Origin: CAZGSN01 sp964371655
Lineage (GTDB): Bacteria; Desulfobacterota; Binatia; HRBIN30
Reading direction: 5' to 3'
DNA: 17,417 bases
NCBI GenBank assembly: GCA_964371655.1
Contig: CAYJOD010000115.1
Coordinates: forward strand, 1 to 17,417
Shown here: positions 1 to 6,900 of the stretch, piece by piece
How positions within the stretch are numbered: the first letter of the stretch is position 1
Layout of the letters: every line of letters starts with the position of its first letter
The notes under the pieces: model-generated
The model's database searches: none
Seen by the model: the letters and a program-made list of their open reading frames with translations, nothing else
What the model was told of the DNA's origin: nothing
Program-made: the position numbers and the translations under genes

Positions 1-241
1 CCCTCACCCCGGCCCTCTCCCAAAGGGAGAGGGAGGAAGGCAAGCTCCCCTCTCCCCCCTGGGACTGTCGATTTTCTCCGCAACCGGCCGTCGCTCGGAG
101 AATGGAAAAACAGGAAACCGGAAACCGAAAATGGAAAACCGGCCTTTCTGCACAAGCATTGCCCAGTTTTCGGTTCCCGGTTTCCTGTTTTCCATTCGCA
201 TTTATCGACCCTCTCCCCTGGGAGAGGGTTTAGGGTGAGGG
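1..241. repeat. Nested palindromic intergenic repeat
   Basis: An outer inverted repeat (1-33 against 209-241, CCCTCACCC... / ...GGGTGAGGG) encloses an inner one (101-133 against 164-196). The inner arms match with one indel and two mismatches around a loop of about 30 nt. Each outer arm is itself a hairpin of the form CCCTCTCCC-n-GGGAGAGGG. The CCCTCACCC(T/G)..CCCTCTCCC motif resembles dispersed intergenic repeats seen in many bacterial genomes (recollection). The left edge is cut by the window start, so no flanking duplication can be judged. The short ORF across it is an accident of the palindrome. Confidence 0.75.
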
Positions 242-286
242 TTCTTCTTCTGCGAGCTCTCGATTCACCACGCCAGGAGGTATCGT

Positions 287-937
287 ATGGAAGACCGGTT
301 GTTCGCTTTCGTCATCATCGCGTATCTTGCCGCGGCGATTGCCTGGCCGACGCTGCGAGTCTGGCGGCGCTACGGCGTCTGGCCGATCGTCTTCGACCGC
401 GAGGCGGCGCCGGCGCAGCGCCTGCTGGGCGTCGTATCCGCCATTCTGCTCGCGGGCCTCTTCGCCCTGGCGATCCTCCACGTCACGGTGGGAGCGAACG
501 CGCTCGGAGTATGGCGGCTGCCAGGCGCCGTCCGCGTCGCCGGTTGGCTGCTCCTGGCCTCCGGCGCGGCACTCACCCTGTTGGCGCAGCAGCACATGGG
601 CGCCGCGTGGCGCATCGGCATCGACGACCGGCCCACGGATCTGATCACGACCGGTCTGTTTCACTACGTCCGCAACCCGATCTTCACGGGCATGCTCGTG
701 CTCGTAGCCGGCATCGTCGTTCTCTCGCCGGCGTGGTGGAGCCTGTTGATCTGGGTCCTCATGGTCCTAGGGTTGCGCGTGCAGGTGGGGTGGGAGGAGC
801 AGCACCTGATCGCGCTCCACGGCGACGCCTACTTGACCTACGCGGCGCGGGCTGGGCGGTTCTTGCCTCTGGTCGGCAGGCTGCGCACGGCGCGCGGCGT
901 TCGTGCTGAGCCCGCGCCCGCCGTCAGGAAAGGATGA
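287..937 (+). CDS. Isoprenylcysteine carboxyl methyltransferase (ICMT)-like membrane methyltransferase
   Basis: The protein has 216 residues with about five hydrophobic segments (roughly 5-20, 45-65, 80-98, 130-150 and 155-170). The C-terminal half has the ICMT/PEMT-type signature: QHMGAAWRIGID, then TGLFHYVRNPIFTGM (residues about 121-135, carrying the conserved R-N-P), and a terminal EEQHLIALHGDAYLTYAARAGRF stretch in which E-E, H-G and the Y-x(n)-R-F elements bind SAM in this fold. Bacterial members methylate small or lipid-like substrates at the membrane, and the true substrate here is unknown. The start is set by AGGAGG at 275-280, six nt before ATG. It lies four nt ahead of a soluble methyltransferase, so the two are probably co-transcribed. 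It could also be called an NnrU/PEMT-like protein. Confidence 0.85.
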   Translation: MEDRLFAFVIIAYLAAAIAWPTLRVWRRYGVWPIVFDREAAPAQRLLGVVSAILLAGLFALAILHVTVGANALGVWRLPGAVRVAGWLLLASGAALTLLAQQHMGAAWRIGIDDRPTDLITTGLFHYVRNPIFTGMLVLVAGIVVLSPAWWSLLIWVLMVLGLRVQVGWEEQHLIALHGDAYLTYAARAGRFLPLVGRLRTARGVRAEPAPAVRKG

Positions 938-941
938 CGCC

Positions 942-1523
942 ATGCGCCTCAGCGACGCGGAATTCAACGCTATGAACAGCACCTCGCGGCGCCTGCTCCA
1001 GCGCTACGTCGAGTGGCCCGTATTCAAGCAGATGGGGCTAACGCACTGCCGCGGCAAAGACGTGGTCGAGATCGGCTGCGGCTCCGGTTACGGCGCCTCG
1101 CTCATCGCGGCGCTCGCTCCCCGAACCTACGTCGGGTTCGACGTCATGCCGGAGCAGATTGCCATTGCCGAGCGGCGTGGTCTGCCGAACGCACGGTTCT
1201 TCGTAGCCAACGCGACCGGGGTCACGGCGCTTGCCGACGCGTGCGCCGACTTTGTGGTCATCTTCGGCATCCTGCATCACGTCGAGGCGTGGCAGCGGGC
1301 GGTCGCCGAGTGCCGCCGGCTCCTCCGGCCTGGCGGCGTCGTGCTCGTCGAGGAACCCGACGCCGGGCTGTTGCGCGGCTGGGATCGGGTGTTTCGGTGG
1401 AATCACCCGCGCGAGGGCTTCAGCCTGGCGGGTCTCGAACGTGAGCTGAATTCCGGTGGGTTCGCTCTGGAACGCCGGCTCAAGCTGCCCGGCGTGTTCG
1501 GCGTGTACCGGGCGCGAAGATGA
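942..1523 (+). CDS. Class I SAM-dependent methyltransferase
   Basis: The product has 193 residues. Motif I is VVEIGCGSGYG (about residues 33-43), followed by an acidic residue ending strand 2 (VGFDVMPEQ). Motif II-like FVVIFGILHHVE and post-motif LLRPGGVVLVEEPD complete the Methyltransf_11/25 Rossmann core. A longer GTG start at 903 is open, but it would overlap the previous gene by 35 nt. ATG at 942 has AGGAAAGG at 926-933 and lies four nt after the upstream stop, so it is preferred. Pairing with the ICMT-like gene suggests a shared pathway, but nothing in the sequence identifies the substrate. It is likely cytoplasmic, with no signal or membrane segments. Confidence 0.87.
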   Translation: MRLSDAEFNAMNSTSRRLLQRYVEWPVFKQMGLTHCRGKDVVEIGCGSGYGASLIAALAPRTYVGFDVMPEQIAIAERRGLPNARFFVANATGVTALADACADFVVIFGILHHVEAWQRAVAECRRLLRPGGVVLVEEPDAGLLRGWDRVFRWNHPREGFSLAGLERELNSGGFALERRLKLPGVFGVYRARR

Positions 1524-1645
1524 CCAGTGACACCACGCTTGCTGCTGTACGACATAAAGATTCTGGCCCGGTATGCGATAGTCTCCGTCCGCCGGTGCGG
1601 TGGAGCGGGCACGAGAGGACGCAACAGCAGCCAACGGAGGATCTC

Positions 1646-2611
1646 ATGTTTGAAACCAGGATCACGAAGCAGTTGGGGATCAAGTACCCGATCATCTGCG
1701 GGTGCATGCAATGGGTGAGCAGGGCCGAGCTGGTGGCGGCTGTTGCCGAGGCAGGTGGCCTCGGGATCATTCCGGCCGCGGCCTTCGAAACCATCGACGA
1801 GATCAAGGCGGAGGTGCGTAAGACCCGAACCCTTACCAACAAGCCTTTCGCCGTCAACGTCACCCTGATTCCGATGGGACGGCCGTTCAGCCACGAAGAC
1901 ATGCTCCGCGCCGCTCTTGATGAAGGGGTGCGCGTCATTGAAACGGCGGGGCGCAGCCCCGAGCAGTTCGTCGACCTCATCAAAGGCGCCGGCGCCACCC
2001 TCATGCACAAGTGCGCCCGCGCGCGCGATGCGGTGAAGGCGGAGAAGCTCGGCGCCGACATCGTGACTGTGGTCGGCTTCGAGTGCGGCGGCCATCCCGG
2101 ACATCAGGATGTCTCCACCATGGTGAAGTTGGCGAGGACGGTGGAGCAGGTGAAGATCCCGGTGGCGGCGGGTGGCGGGATTACCGACGGGCGCGGTCTG
2201 ATCGCGGCCCTTTCCCTCGGGGCCGAGGCCGTGGTGATGGGCACGCGATTCTTCGTGACCCGCGAATGCCCGGTGCATGACAACTTCAAGCGTGCCATGG
2301 TGGATGCCGACGAAACCGCGACGACGATTGCGTTGCGGACGCTCGAACCCGCGCGCATGTTCAAGAACGCGATCGCGGAGCAGGTGTTGGACATGGAATC
2401 CAAAGGAGCGGGGATCGGAGAGCTCTTTCCTCTGCTCGCCGGAGTGCGCGGACGCGCCGCCTATGAAAGCGGCAACATCGACGATGGTGTCATTCCCTGC
2501 GGCCAAGGCGTCGGTCTCATCCACGACATTCCAACCGTGGCCGAGCTCATGCAGCGCATCATCAGCGAGGCGCAATCCGCAGCCAGCAAGGTGGCAGCGC
2601 TCGCGGCGTGA
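1646..2611 (+). CDS. Nitronate monooxygenase family FMN oxidoreductase
   Basis: The product has 321 residues and is a TIM-barrel FMN enzyme of the 2-nitropropane dioxygenase/nitronate monooxygenase family. Visible elements are the N-terminal LGIKYPIICGCMQWVS (usually PIIQGPM in relatives), AEAGGLGIIPAA, VVGFECGGHPGH (residues 142-153, with the family catalytic His probably H150), the phosphate-binding AAGGGITDGRG (174-184) and VVMGTRF (196-202). The family oxidises alkyl nitronates or acts as enoyl-reductase-like enzymes, so the substrate is not fixed by sequence. An upstream in-frame ATG at 1520 is rejected, because GGAGG at 1636-1640 sits five nt before ATG 1646 and the extra 42 residues show no family similarity. 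A small hairpin (CTCC..CCGC/GCGG.GGAG, 1583-1605) lies in the leader. Confidence 0.88.
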   Translation: MFETRITKQLGIKYPIICGCMQWVSRAELVAAVAEAGGLGIIPAAAFETIDEIKAEVRKTRTLTNKPFAVNVTLIPMGRPFSHEDMLRAALDEGVRVIETAGRSPEQFVDLIKGAGATLMHKCARARDAVKAEKLGADIVTVVGFECGGHPGHQDVSTMVKLARTVEQVKIPVAAGGGITDGRGLIAALSLGAEAVVMGTRFFVTRECPVHDNFKRAMVDADETATTIALRTLEPARMFKNAIAEQVLDMESKGAGIGELFPLLAGVRGRAAYESGNIDDGVIPCGQGVGLIHDIPTVAELMQRIISEAQSAASKVAALAA

Positions 2612-2686
2612 GCACGGAGTCCTGGGTACAGGCGACACGGCGTCGTAGGCTTCGTCGGCGCCGCGTTTGGGTTTCCGCAGAAGTCA

Positions 2687-2704
2687 CGGCGCGGTTGCGC
2701 GCCG
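2687..2704. other. GC-rich hairpin in leader of the small membrane protein gene
   Basis: Perfect 7-bp arms CGGCGCG / CGCGCCG enclose a GTTG loop, 19 nt upstream of the AAGGAGGT SD at 2723-2730. There is no U-tract, so an intrinsic terminator for the preceding gene is unlikely. It could be a structured leader or part of a degenerate repeat. Confidence 0.4.
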
Positions 2705-2735
2705 GGGGTCGTGCCGACGAACAAGGAGGTCCCGC

Positions 2736-3140
2736 ATGCGATTCGGACGCGTGAACGTCCTAGCCGGAGCGTTGGGCTTGCTGGTCGGAGCGATGGGTGG
2801 CTTGGCGCTCGGCGCCACCTTCGACCGCTACGCCACCAAGGACGGTTTTCACCTGCTGACGCTGGCTCGCTTCTACCTGCGTGAAGGACACTCTCACACG
2901 ATGCCACTGGCACTGCTCAACCTCAGCGTCGGGCTGCTCGTGGACCGGCTGGCGCTTGGCGACGCGTGGAAGCGCGCCTGCTCTTGGCTCGCAGTTGCGG
3001 CGTTCATCATGCCGCTCGGCCTCGCCGCCAAAGGTGCGGCGGATGCGGCGCCGGACTTTCCACCGATCGGCATGATCGGCGTTGTGAGCTTCGTCGGCGC
3101 CGCGCTGCTGCTCGCTATCGGCGCCTGGCGTACCGAATGA
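2736..3140 (+). CDS. Small four-helix membrane protein of unknown function
   Basis: The product has 134 residues. Four hydrophobic stretches are evident at about 8-28, 56-70, 83-100 and 112-130, joined by short loops with charged residues. The loop at about 29-52 carries DRYATKDGFHLLTLARFYLREGHSH, the most distinctive part. It is not recognised as a named family. The start is chosen at ATG 2736 because AAGGAGGT (2723-2730) lies five nt upstream. An in-frame upstream start at 2667 lacks such a site. It follows the nitronate monooxygenase by 124 nt on the same strand, and the next gene is convergent with no strong terminator between them. Confidence 0.75.
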   Translation: MRFGRVNVLAGALGLLVGAMGGLALGATFDRYATKDGFHLLTLARFYLREGHSHTMPLALLNLSVGLLVDRLALGDAWKRACSWLAVAAFIMPLGLAAKGAADAAPDFPPIGMIGVVSFVGAALLLAIGAWRTE

Positions 3141-3215
3141 GCGGTTGACTGAAAGTCAGAACCCGCAGAGGTGGTCGGCGGGAGCGGGCCATAGAAACGA
3201 CGCTGACCACAGGTT

Positions 3216-4118
3216 CTAGCGCTTACCCTTCACCTTCTTTGGTCTCTCGTTCTTGAGCGACAGATAAAACTCGTAGGCGTCCTTGGGCTTGCAGTTTTCG
3301 TGGACGACCTTGCGCACCGCTTGGATCATGGCCACCGGGTGCTCCGCCTGGAAGATGTTGCGGCCCATATCGACACCGGCCGCGCCTTCCTGCACCGCTT
3401 TATACGCGAACGTGAGCGCGTCGGCCTCGGGCACCTTCTTGCCGCCGGCGATGACGATGGGCACCGGGCAGGCTGCGGCCACCGTGTCGAAGCCGTCCTC
3501 CACGTAGTAGGTCTTCACGTACGTCGCACCGAGCTCGGCGCACATGCGCGTCGCCAGCCGCATGTACTTGGCGTCACGGGCCATGTCCTTGCCGACCGCG
3601 GTCACGCCGAGGGTGGCAATCCCGTGGGCAATCCCCAGGTCGACCAGCCGGGTCATGTTGTGGATCGACTTGGTCTCGTGCACGCCGCCGATGAACACCT
3701 GCACGGCCATCGCCGCGGCGTTGAGCCGGATCGCCTCGTCGATGCTGATGGCGATTTCCTCGTCCGACAGCTCCTTCAAAATGCTCGGCCCGCCGCTGGC
3801 GCGGACGACGATGCCGCCGGTGTAGGTGGGCGGAATGCAGCTGCGCAGAATGCCGCGCGTGCACATCAACGTGTCGGCGTACGGCGTCAGCGGCACGATG
3901 CTGAGGTCGACGCGCTCGAGGCCGCTCGTGGGTCCGAGAAAGTAGCCATGATCGAACGCCAGCATGACCGTGCGCCCAGACCTCGGGTTGAAGATCTTCG
4001 CGAGGCGGTTCTTCAGACCCCAATCGAGGTTGTTCGATCCCCTCAAGAAGAAGGGCTCGCTGACCATCGGAATTTCTACATGATAATCTTTGGCGCTGGT
4101 GGTGTCGGCGTCGGCCAT
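3216..4118 (-). CDS. lsrF: LsrF-type class I aldolase/thiolase (DeoC/LacD family)
   Basis: The product has 300 residues, close to E. coli LsrF (about 291), with which it shares long blocks by recollection. These are LDWGLKNRLAKIFNP, TVMLAFDHGYFLGPTSGLER (residues 50-69), LMCTRGILRS, VGKDMARD, VKTYYVEDGF with the expected Schiff-base lysine K202, CPVPIVIAGGKK, and GVDMGRNIFQAEHPVAMI (248-265). LsrF transfers an acetyl group from the phosphorylated autoinducer-2 breakdown product to CoA. Neither lsrK, lsrG, lsrR nor an LsrACDB transporter is nearby, so another ketose-phosphate aldolase/thiolase role is equally possible. The start at 4118 has GGAGGAG five nt upstream; the ORF extends to 4163 without a better site. 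A CCCACGTGGG palindrome at 4159-4168 lies in the leader region. Confidence 0.88.
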   Translation of the reverse strand: MADADTTSAKDYHVEIPMVSEPFFLRGSNNLDWGLKNRLAKIFNPRSGRTVMLAFDHGYFLGPTSGLERVDLSIVPLTPYADTLMCTRGILRSCIPPTYTGGIVVRASGGPSILKELSDEEIAISIDEAIRLNAAAMAVQVFIGGVHETKSIHNMTRLVDLGIAHGIATLGVTAVGKDMARDAKYMRLATRMCAELGATYVKTYYVEDGFDTVAAACPVPIVIAGGKKVPEADALTFAYKAVQEGAAGVDMGRNIFQAEHPVAMIQAVRKVVHENCKPKDAYEFYLSLKNERPKKVKGKR

Positions 4119-4234
4119 GAAGGCTCCTCCATTCGGTCGTCTAGAGCGAGGGACCTTACCCACGTGGGCGATCGCTGTAAAGACAATCCAGGGACGATGG
4201 TACTCTTGGTACGAATCAGGTCCGCGCGTCCGTA

Positions 4235-4393
4235 GTGTATCAATTTGATCTTTGGACCGATGTCATTCCGAGCGGAAGCGAGGAATCTCGTATAGGTCGG
4301 TCGTCGCGATTGTCGCGCAGCTCGGAAGATTCCTCGCCACGGAATTGTGGAATGCTCGGAATGACCAGTGGATCAGGAATCAAACTGATACAC
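4235..4393. repeat. MITE-like nested inverted repeat
   Basis: The outer arms GTGTATCAATTTGAT (4235-4249) and ATCAAACTGATACAC (4379-4393) are inverted with 14 of 15 matches. The inner arms begin GTCATTCCGAG (4262-4272) and end CTCGGAATGAC (4355-4365), a perfect 11-bp pair that continues through GCGAGGAATC / GATTCCTCGC. The inner TCATTCCGAGCG..GCGAGGAATC motif resembles a widely dispersed intergenic repeat (recollection). An 8-bp direct repeat TCCGCGCG occurs at 4221-4228 and 4396-4403, but at unequal distances from the arms, so it is only a possible target duplication. The gap 4119-4483 otherwise holds no gene. Confidence 0.7.
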
Positions 4394-4483
4394 CATCCGC
4401 GCGGCGGGGAAACGTATCACCCGTACCATCGGCCCTCATTCCAAGCCTGACGATCTTCGACTCCCCGTCGTGCTGCCCGAGCC

Positions 4484-4876
4484 TTAGTAGTGCGTGATCG
4501 GCAGCCGGGCTCCGCGCAACTGGCGGATTAGCTCCGCGTCGGTGGTATGCAGCCGCGCCCGAAGTTCCTGCGCGGTCGCGGCCGCAAAGCCATCGGCTAG
4601 CGAGGCGCGCAGCTTGGCAACGCGGCGTGCGATGGCCTCGTCGGGGTGATGGATGCGGACCCGACTCGCGGTCAGCAGTACGATGGCGTCGACACCCGTC
4701 GCGCGCGAAAGGTCGGCGGTATGAAGGAGCACCTCGGCGAGGTTGACGACCGAGATGACCAGGTCCGTCTGGCCGTCGCGACAGGCACCGAACAGTTGGT
4801 CCAGCTTCTGCCCCGAGCGATGTCGGCCTTGTATCCAACCGATGGCGATGCCTGCATCAATGACCGCAACGCTCAC
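4484..4876 (-). CDS. vapC: VapC-type PIN-domain ribonuclease toxin
   Basis: The product has 130 residues, typical for VapC. The four acidic PIN positions are visible: D7 in VAVIDAG, E48 in VVNLAEVL, D95 in LADGFAAATA and D113 in LHTTDAEL, consistent with a Mg-dependent RNase that cleaves tRNA or rRNA in known VapCs. The start is GTG, with GTGA overlapping the antitoxin stop, so translation is probably coupled to vapB. The C-terminus is complete. Activity should be blocked by the VapB partner encoded immediately upstream. Confidence 0.88.
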   Translation of the reverse strand: MSVAVIDAGIAIGWIQGRHRSGQKLDQLFGACRDGQTDLVISVVNLAEVLLHTADLSRATGVDAIVLLTASRVRIHHPDEAIARRVAKLRASLADGFAAATAQELRARLHTTDAELIRQLRGARLPITHY

Positions 4877-5154
4877 CGTCCCCCACCCTCCCGCTCTCGT
4901 TCTCCGCAGCGGCGCTCATGCAATTCCTCCACCAGGTCGCGGCGTCGCCCCGCCGCCCACGAGCGGGCGCGTTGCAGCATCGTCTCAAGACCCACGGAGT
5001 CTGCCTCCGCCGGGCTCAGCACAATCTCCCGATGCGTACCGGTGCGCACCGCCAGTACTTGGCCCGTCTTCAGACCCAGCTTCCTGCGCAGTGGCGCGGG
5101 AAGCACCAGTTGCCCCTTCGAGCTCAGGCGGACGAACTGTGCGTATCTGGCCAT
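4873..5154 (-). CDS. vapB: VapB-type antitoxin, AbrB/SpoVT swapped-hairpin DNA-binding protein
   Basis: The product has 93 residues. Residues 6-35 (QFVRLSSKGQLVLPAPLRRKLGLKTGQVL) are a classic AbrB/MazE-like swapped-hairpin DNA-binding domain. The C-terminal 40 residues are charged and probably wrap around the VapC toxin. It overlaps vapC by four bases (GTGA), the usual antitoxin-first operon order. No SD is visible before ATG 5154. The start lies only four nt from an operator-like palindrome, so a leaderless or near-leaderless transcript is plausible. Autorepression by the VapBC complex is expected from the family. Confidence 0.87.
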   Translation of the reverse strand: MARYAQFVRLSSKGQLVLPAPLRRKLGLKTGQVLAVRTGTHREIVLSPAEADSVGLETMLQRARSWAAGRRRDLVEELHERRCGEREREGGGR

Positions 5155-5158
5155 GCTG

Positions 5159-5178
5159 GTAAGCCTATCATGGCTTAC
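5159..5178. promoter_or_regulatory. Candidate VapBC autoregulatory operator
   Basis: The 7-bp arms GTAAGCC and GGCTTAC are perfect and separated by TATCAT, four nt upstream of the vapB start. On the minus strand a weak promoter fits across it (TTGAGT, 16 nt, TAGGCT), which would place the transcript start at about the ATG. The position and symmetry match what AbrB-type antitoxins bind; binding itself is inferred. Confidence 0.6.
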
Positions 5179-5317
5179 TCGGCACTCAAGGGTGAGACGA
5201 GGTGGCGAACAGAGACGTCGCGCGGGTCATGCGGTTGATCGTGCTTGCGTGAGAGCGTCGATCGCCGCAGCACCGCGCCAGCCCTCAAGGACCTGGCAGG
5301 CTCGATCTTGAGCGGCT

Positions 5318-5339
5318 GCGCCGGCAGGGACGCCGGCGC
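5318..5339. repeat. GC-rich hairpin GCGCCGGC / GCCGGCGC
   Basis: Perfect 8-bp arms flank a 6-nt loop in the gap between vapB and the inverted repeat that begins at 5385. The GCCGGC..GCCGGCGCTCCA arrangement resembles dispersed GC-rich intergenic repeats (recollection). There is no U-tract, and no coding region was seen in 5179-5384. Confidence 0.5.
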
Positions 5340-5384
5340 TCCACCAGACCAGCAATTTCTTCAAAGCCTCTGAGCCCAAACACA

Positions 5385-5553
5385 TCAATTGGAACCACGG
5401 ATGGACGCTGATGAACGCGGATAAGACCAGCCAGAAGCCGGATAGGCAGGGATTCAGACGATGAATTCGCCCGGACAAAATCGATACGCTTTGAAACGAA
5501 GTGTCTCCCTTCCGAATCCGTGTCCATCCGTGTTCATCCGCGGTTCAAATTGA
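5385..5553. repeat. Inverted repeat element, about 169 bp
   Basis: The left arm 5385-5426 (starts TCAATTGGAACCACGGATGG) and the right arm 5511-5553 (ends CCGCGGTTCAAATTGA) are imperfect inverted copies sharing TCAATT.GAACC.CGGATG.AC and GATG.AC.CGGAT. The motif CCGCGGATGAACACGGATGGACACGGAT is a dispersed repeat type I recall from other genomes. It separates vapBC from the oxidoreductase operon, in whose 3' trailer it lies. No ORF here looks real. Confidence 0.7.
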
Positions 5554-5594
5554 GGCTTTCAGGCTGAGCTGTTCCGGCTGAACGGCGCTTGCGG

Positions 5595-6833
5595 CTACGC
5601 CCGCCGCTGCCGAAAAGCCTTCAGCCCTTTGGATAGAACCGTTCGCATGACGGCCTGCCAGACGCCCATCTCCGGGTCCGGGGTATTGCCTTGCCCCATG
5701 CGAGCGAGTTGCTCGCCGTACCAGGTGAGCTCCACCATGCCGATCTCGTCGAGCTTCCTGATGCCGGTGCTGCGCTTGCGCAGCGGGTTGGGGAAGTCCT
5801 GACCACTCAGCGCCTTGCGGGGAATGCCAGGATCGACGCAGAGCGAACGCGCCAGGCCGACCACATCCACGGCGCCGGATTCCACGGCGCGAGCCATACC
5901 CTCGGCGCTACGAAACCCGCCCGTGACCGCGAGTGGAACCCGCACGCGCTTGCGGGCCGACTCGGCGAATTCGAGGAAGTAGGCCTCGCGCTCGCGGGTG
6001 CTACGCTTGGAGATGAACATCTCCGGGTTCTCGTAACTGCCCCCTGAAATCTCGATCAAGTCCATGCCGGCCTCGGCCAGGGCTTCGATCGCGTCCAAGG
6101 ACTCCTCGTTGGAGAAGCCGCCGCGCATGAAGTCAGCCGAGTTGAGCTTGACCGAGACGGGAAACTTCTCGCCCACCTGCCTGCGAATAGCCTGGTAAAC
6201 ATCGCGTGCAAACTTGCGGCGTTTCTCGGCCGTGCCACCCCACGCATCGGTGCGCTGATTGTGGCGTGGGGAGAGGAACTGGCTCACCAGGTATCCGTGC
6301 GCACCGTGTACCTGCACGCCCGTAAAGCCCGCCGCCTTGGCGACGCTGGCGGAGCGGGCAAAGCGCGCCACGAGCTCCTCGATCTCATCCGGGCGCAGCT
6401 CTCGCGGTGTCCCAAACACCTGCTTGAACCCGGTGCCCTCGAGCGCCAGGGCCGACGGCGCCACCACCTGCTGGTGCCGGGAGATACCGCGTGGGGCTTG
6501 CTTCCCAGGATGGTTGAGCTGCATCCAGAGATGATTGCCATTGGCGGTGCCGGCAGCGACCCAGGACGCGAGCGCGGCCAGATGCTTCTCATCTTCCACG
6601 ACCACATTGCCGGGCTCGCCCAGGGCGCGGCCATCGATCATGACGTTGCCGGTGACCAGCGTGCCCGCGCCCCCTGCCGAAAGAGTCCGGTAGAGCTGGA
6701 CGTGGCGGTGATTGGGCGCGCCGTCTTCGTCTGCCAGGCATTCGCTCATTGCCGATTTCAGAATCCGATTCGGCAATTCCGCCCCGCAAGGAAGAGACAG
6801 TCTCTGGTTCAACGTCTCGGCAGCAGTCTTCAC
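5595..6833 (-). CDS. Old Yellow Enzyme family NADH:flavin oxidoreductase
   Basis: The product has 412 residues and is a single TIM-barrel of the OYE/NemA/2,4-dienoyl-CoA-reductase N-terminal type, without the C-terminal FeS-FAD domains of longer relatives. Landmarks include PNRILKSAMSE (flavin-contacting N-terminus), WMQLNHPGKQAPRG, VQVHGAHGYLVSQFLSP (substrate histidine pair and catalytic-region Tyr, about residues 174-190), NQRTDAWGG, VSVKLNSADF, and a C-terminal AVTGGFRSAEGM followed by VDVVGLARSL (FMN phosphate site). The family reduces alpha,beta-unsaturated carbonyls with NAD(P)H. GTG 6833 has AAGGAG seven nt upstream (6841-6846), so it is preferred over GTG 6857. It is the last gene of the TetR operon, 67 nt after the acyltransferase. 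Confidence 0.88.
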   Translation of the reverse strand: MKTAAETLNQRLSLPCGAELPNRILKSAMSECLADEDGAPNHRHVQLYRTLSAGGAGTLVTGNVMIDGRALGEPGNVVVEDEKHLAALASWVAAGTANGNHLWMQLNHPGKQAPRGISRHQQVVAPSALALEGTGFKQVFGTPRELRPDEIEELVARFARSASVAKAAGFTGVQVHGAHGYLVSQFLSPRHNQRTDAWGGTAEKRRKFARDVYQAIRRQVGEKFPVSVKLNSADFMRGGFSNEESLDAIEALAEAGMDLIEISGGSYENPEMFISKRSTREREAYFLEFAESARKRVRVPLAVTGGFRSAEGMARAVESGAVDVVGLARSLCVDPGIPRKALSGQDFPNPLRKRSTGIRKLDEIGMVELTWYGEQLARMGQGNTPDPEMGVWQAVMRTVLSKGLKAFRQRRA

Positions 6834-6900
6834 GTTCGTTCTCCTTGGCGTACGCACTTCGCAAGCTGGTCGCTCATTTCGCCGTGTTGAAGTTCGTCGA

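Noticed and set aside
1403..2638. 411-codon open frame on the - strand
   Set aside because: It overlaps the methyltransferase end and the entire nitronate monooxygenase gene. His/Arg-rich translation without domains.
3146..3158. Small hairpin TGACT-GAA-AGTCA between convergent genes as a terminator
   Set aside because: A 5-bp stem with no U-tract is too weak to call.
4168..4175. GCGATCGC octamer (HIP1-like)
   Set aside because: Only one copy was noticed, in a leader; in a high-GC genome this is expected by chance and does not indicate a cyanobacterial origin.
3300..4235. 311-codon + strand frame opposite the LsrF homologue
   Set aside because: It is a shadow of a well-supported gene on the other strand; composition is His/Arg/Ala-rich.
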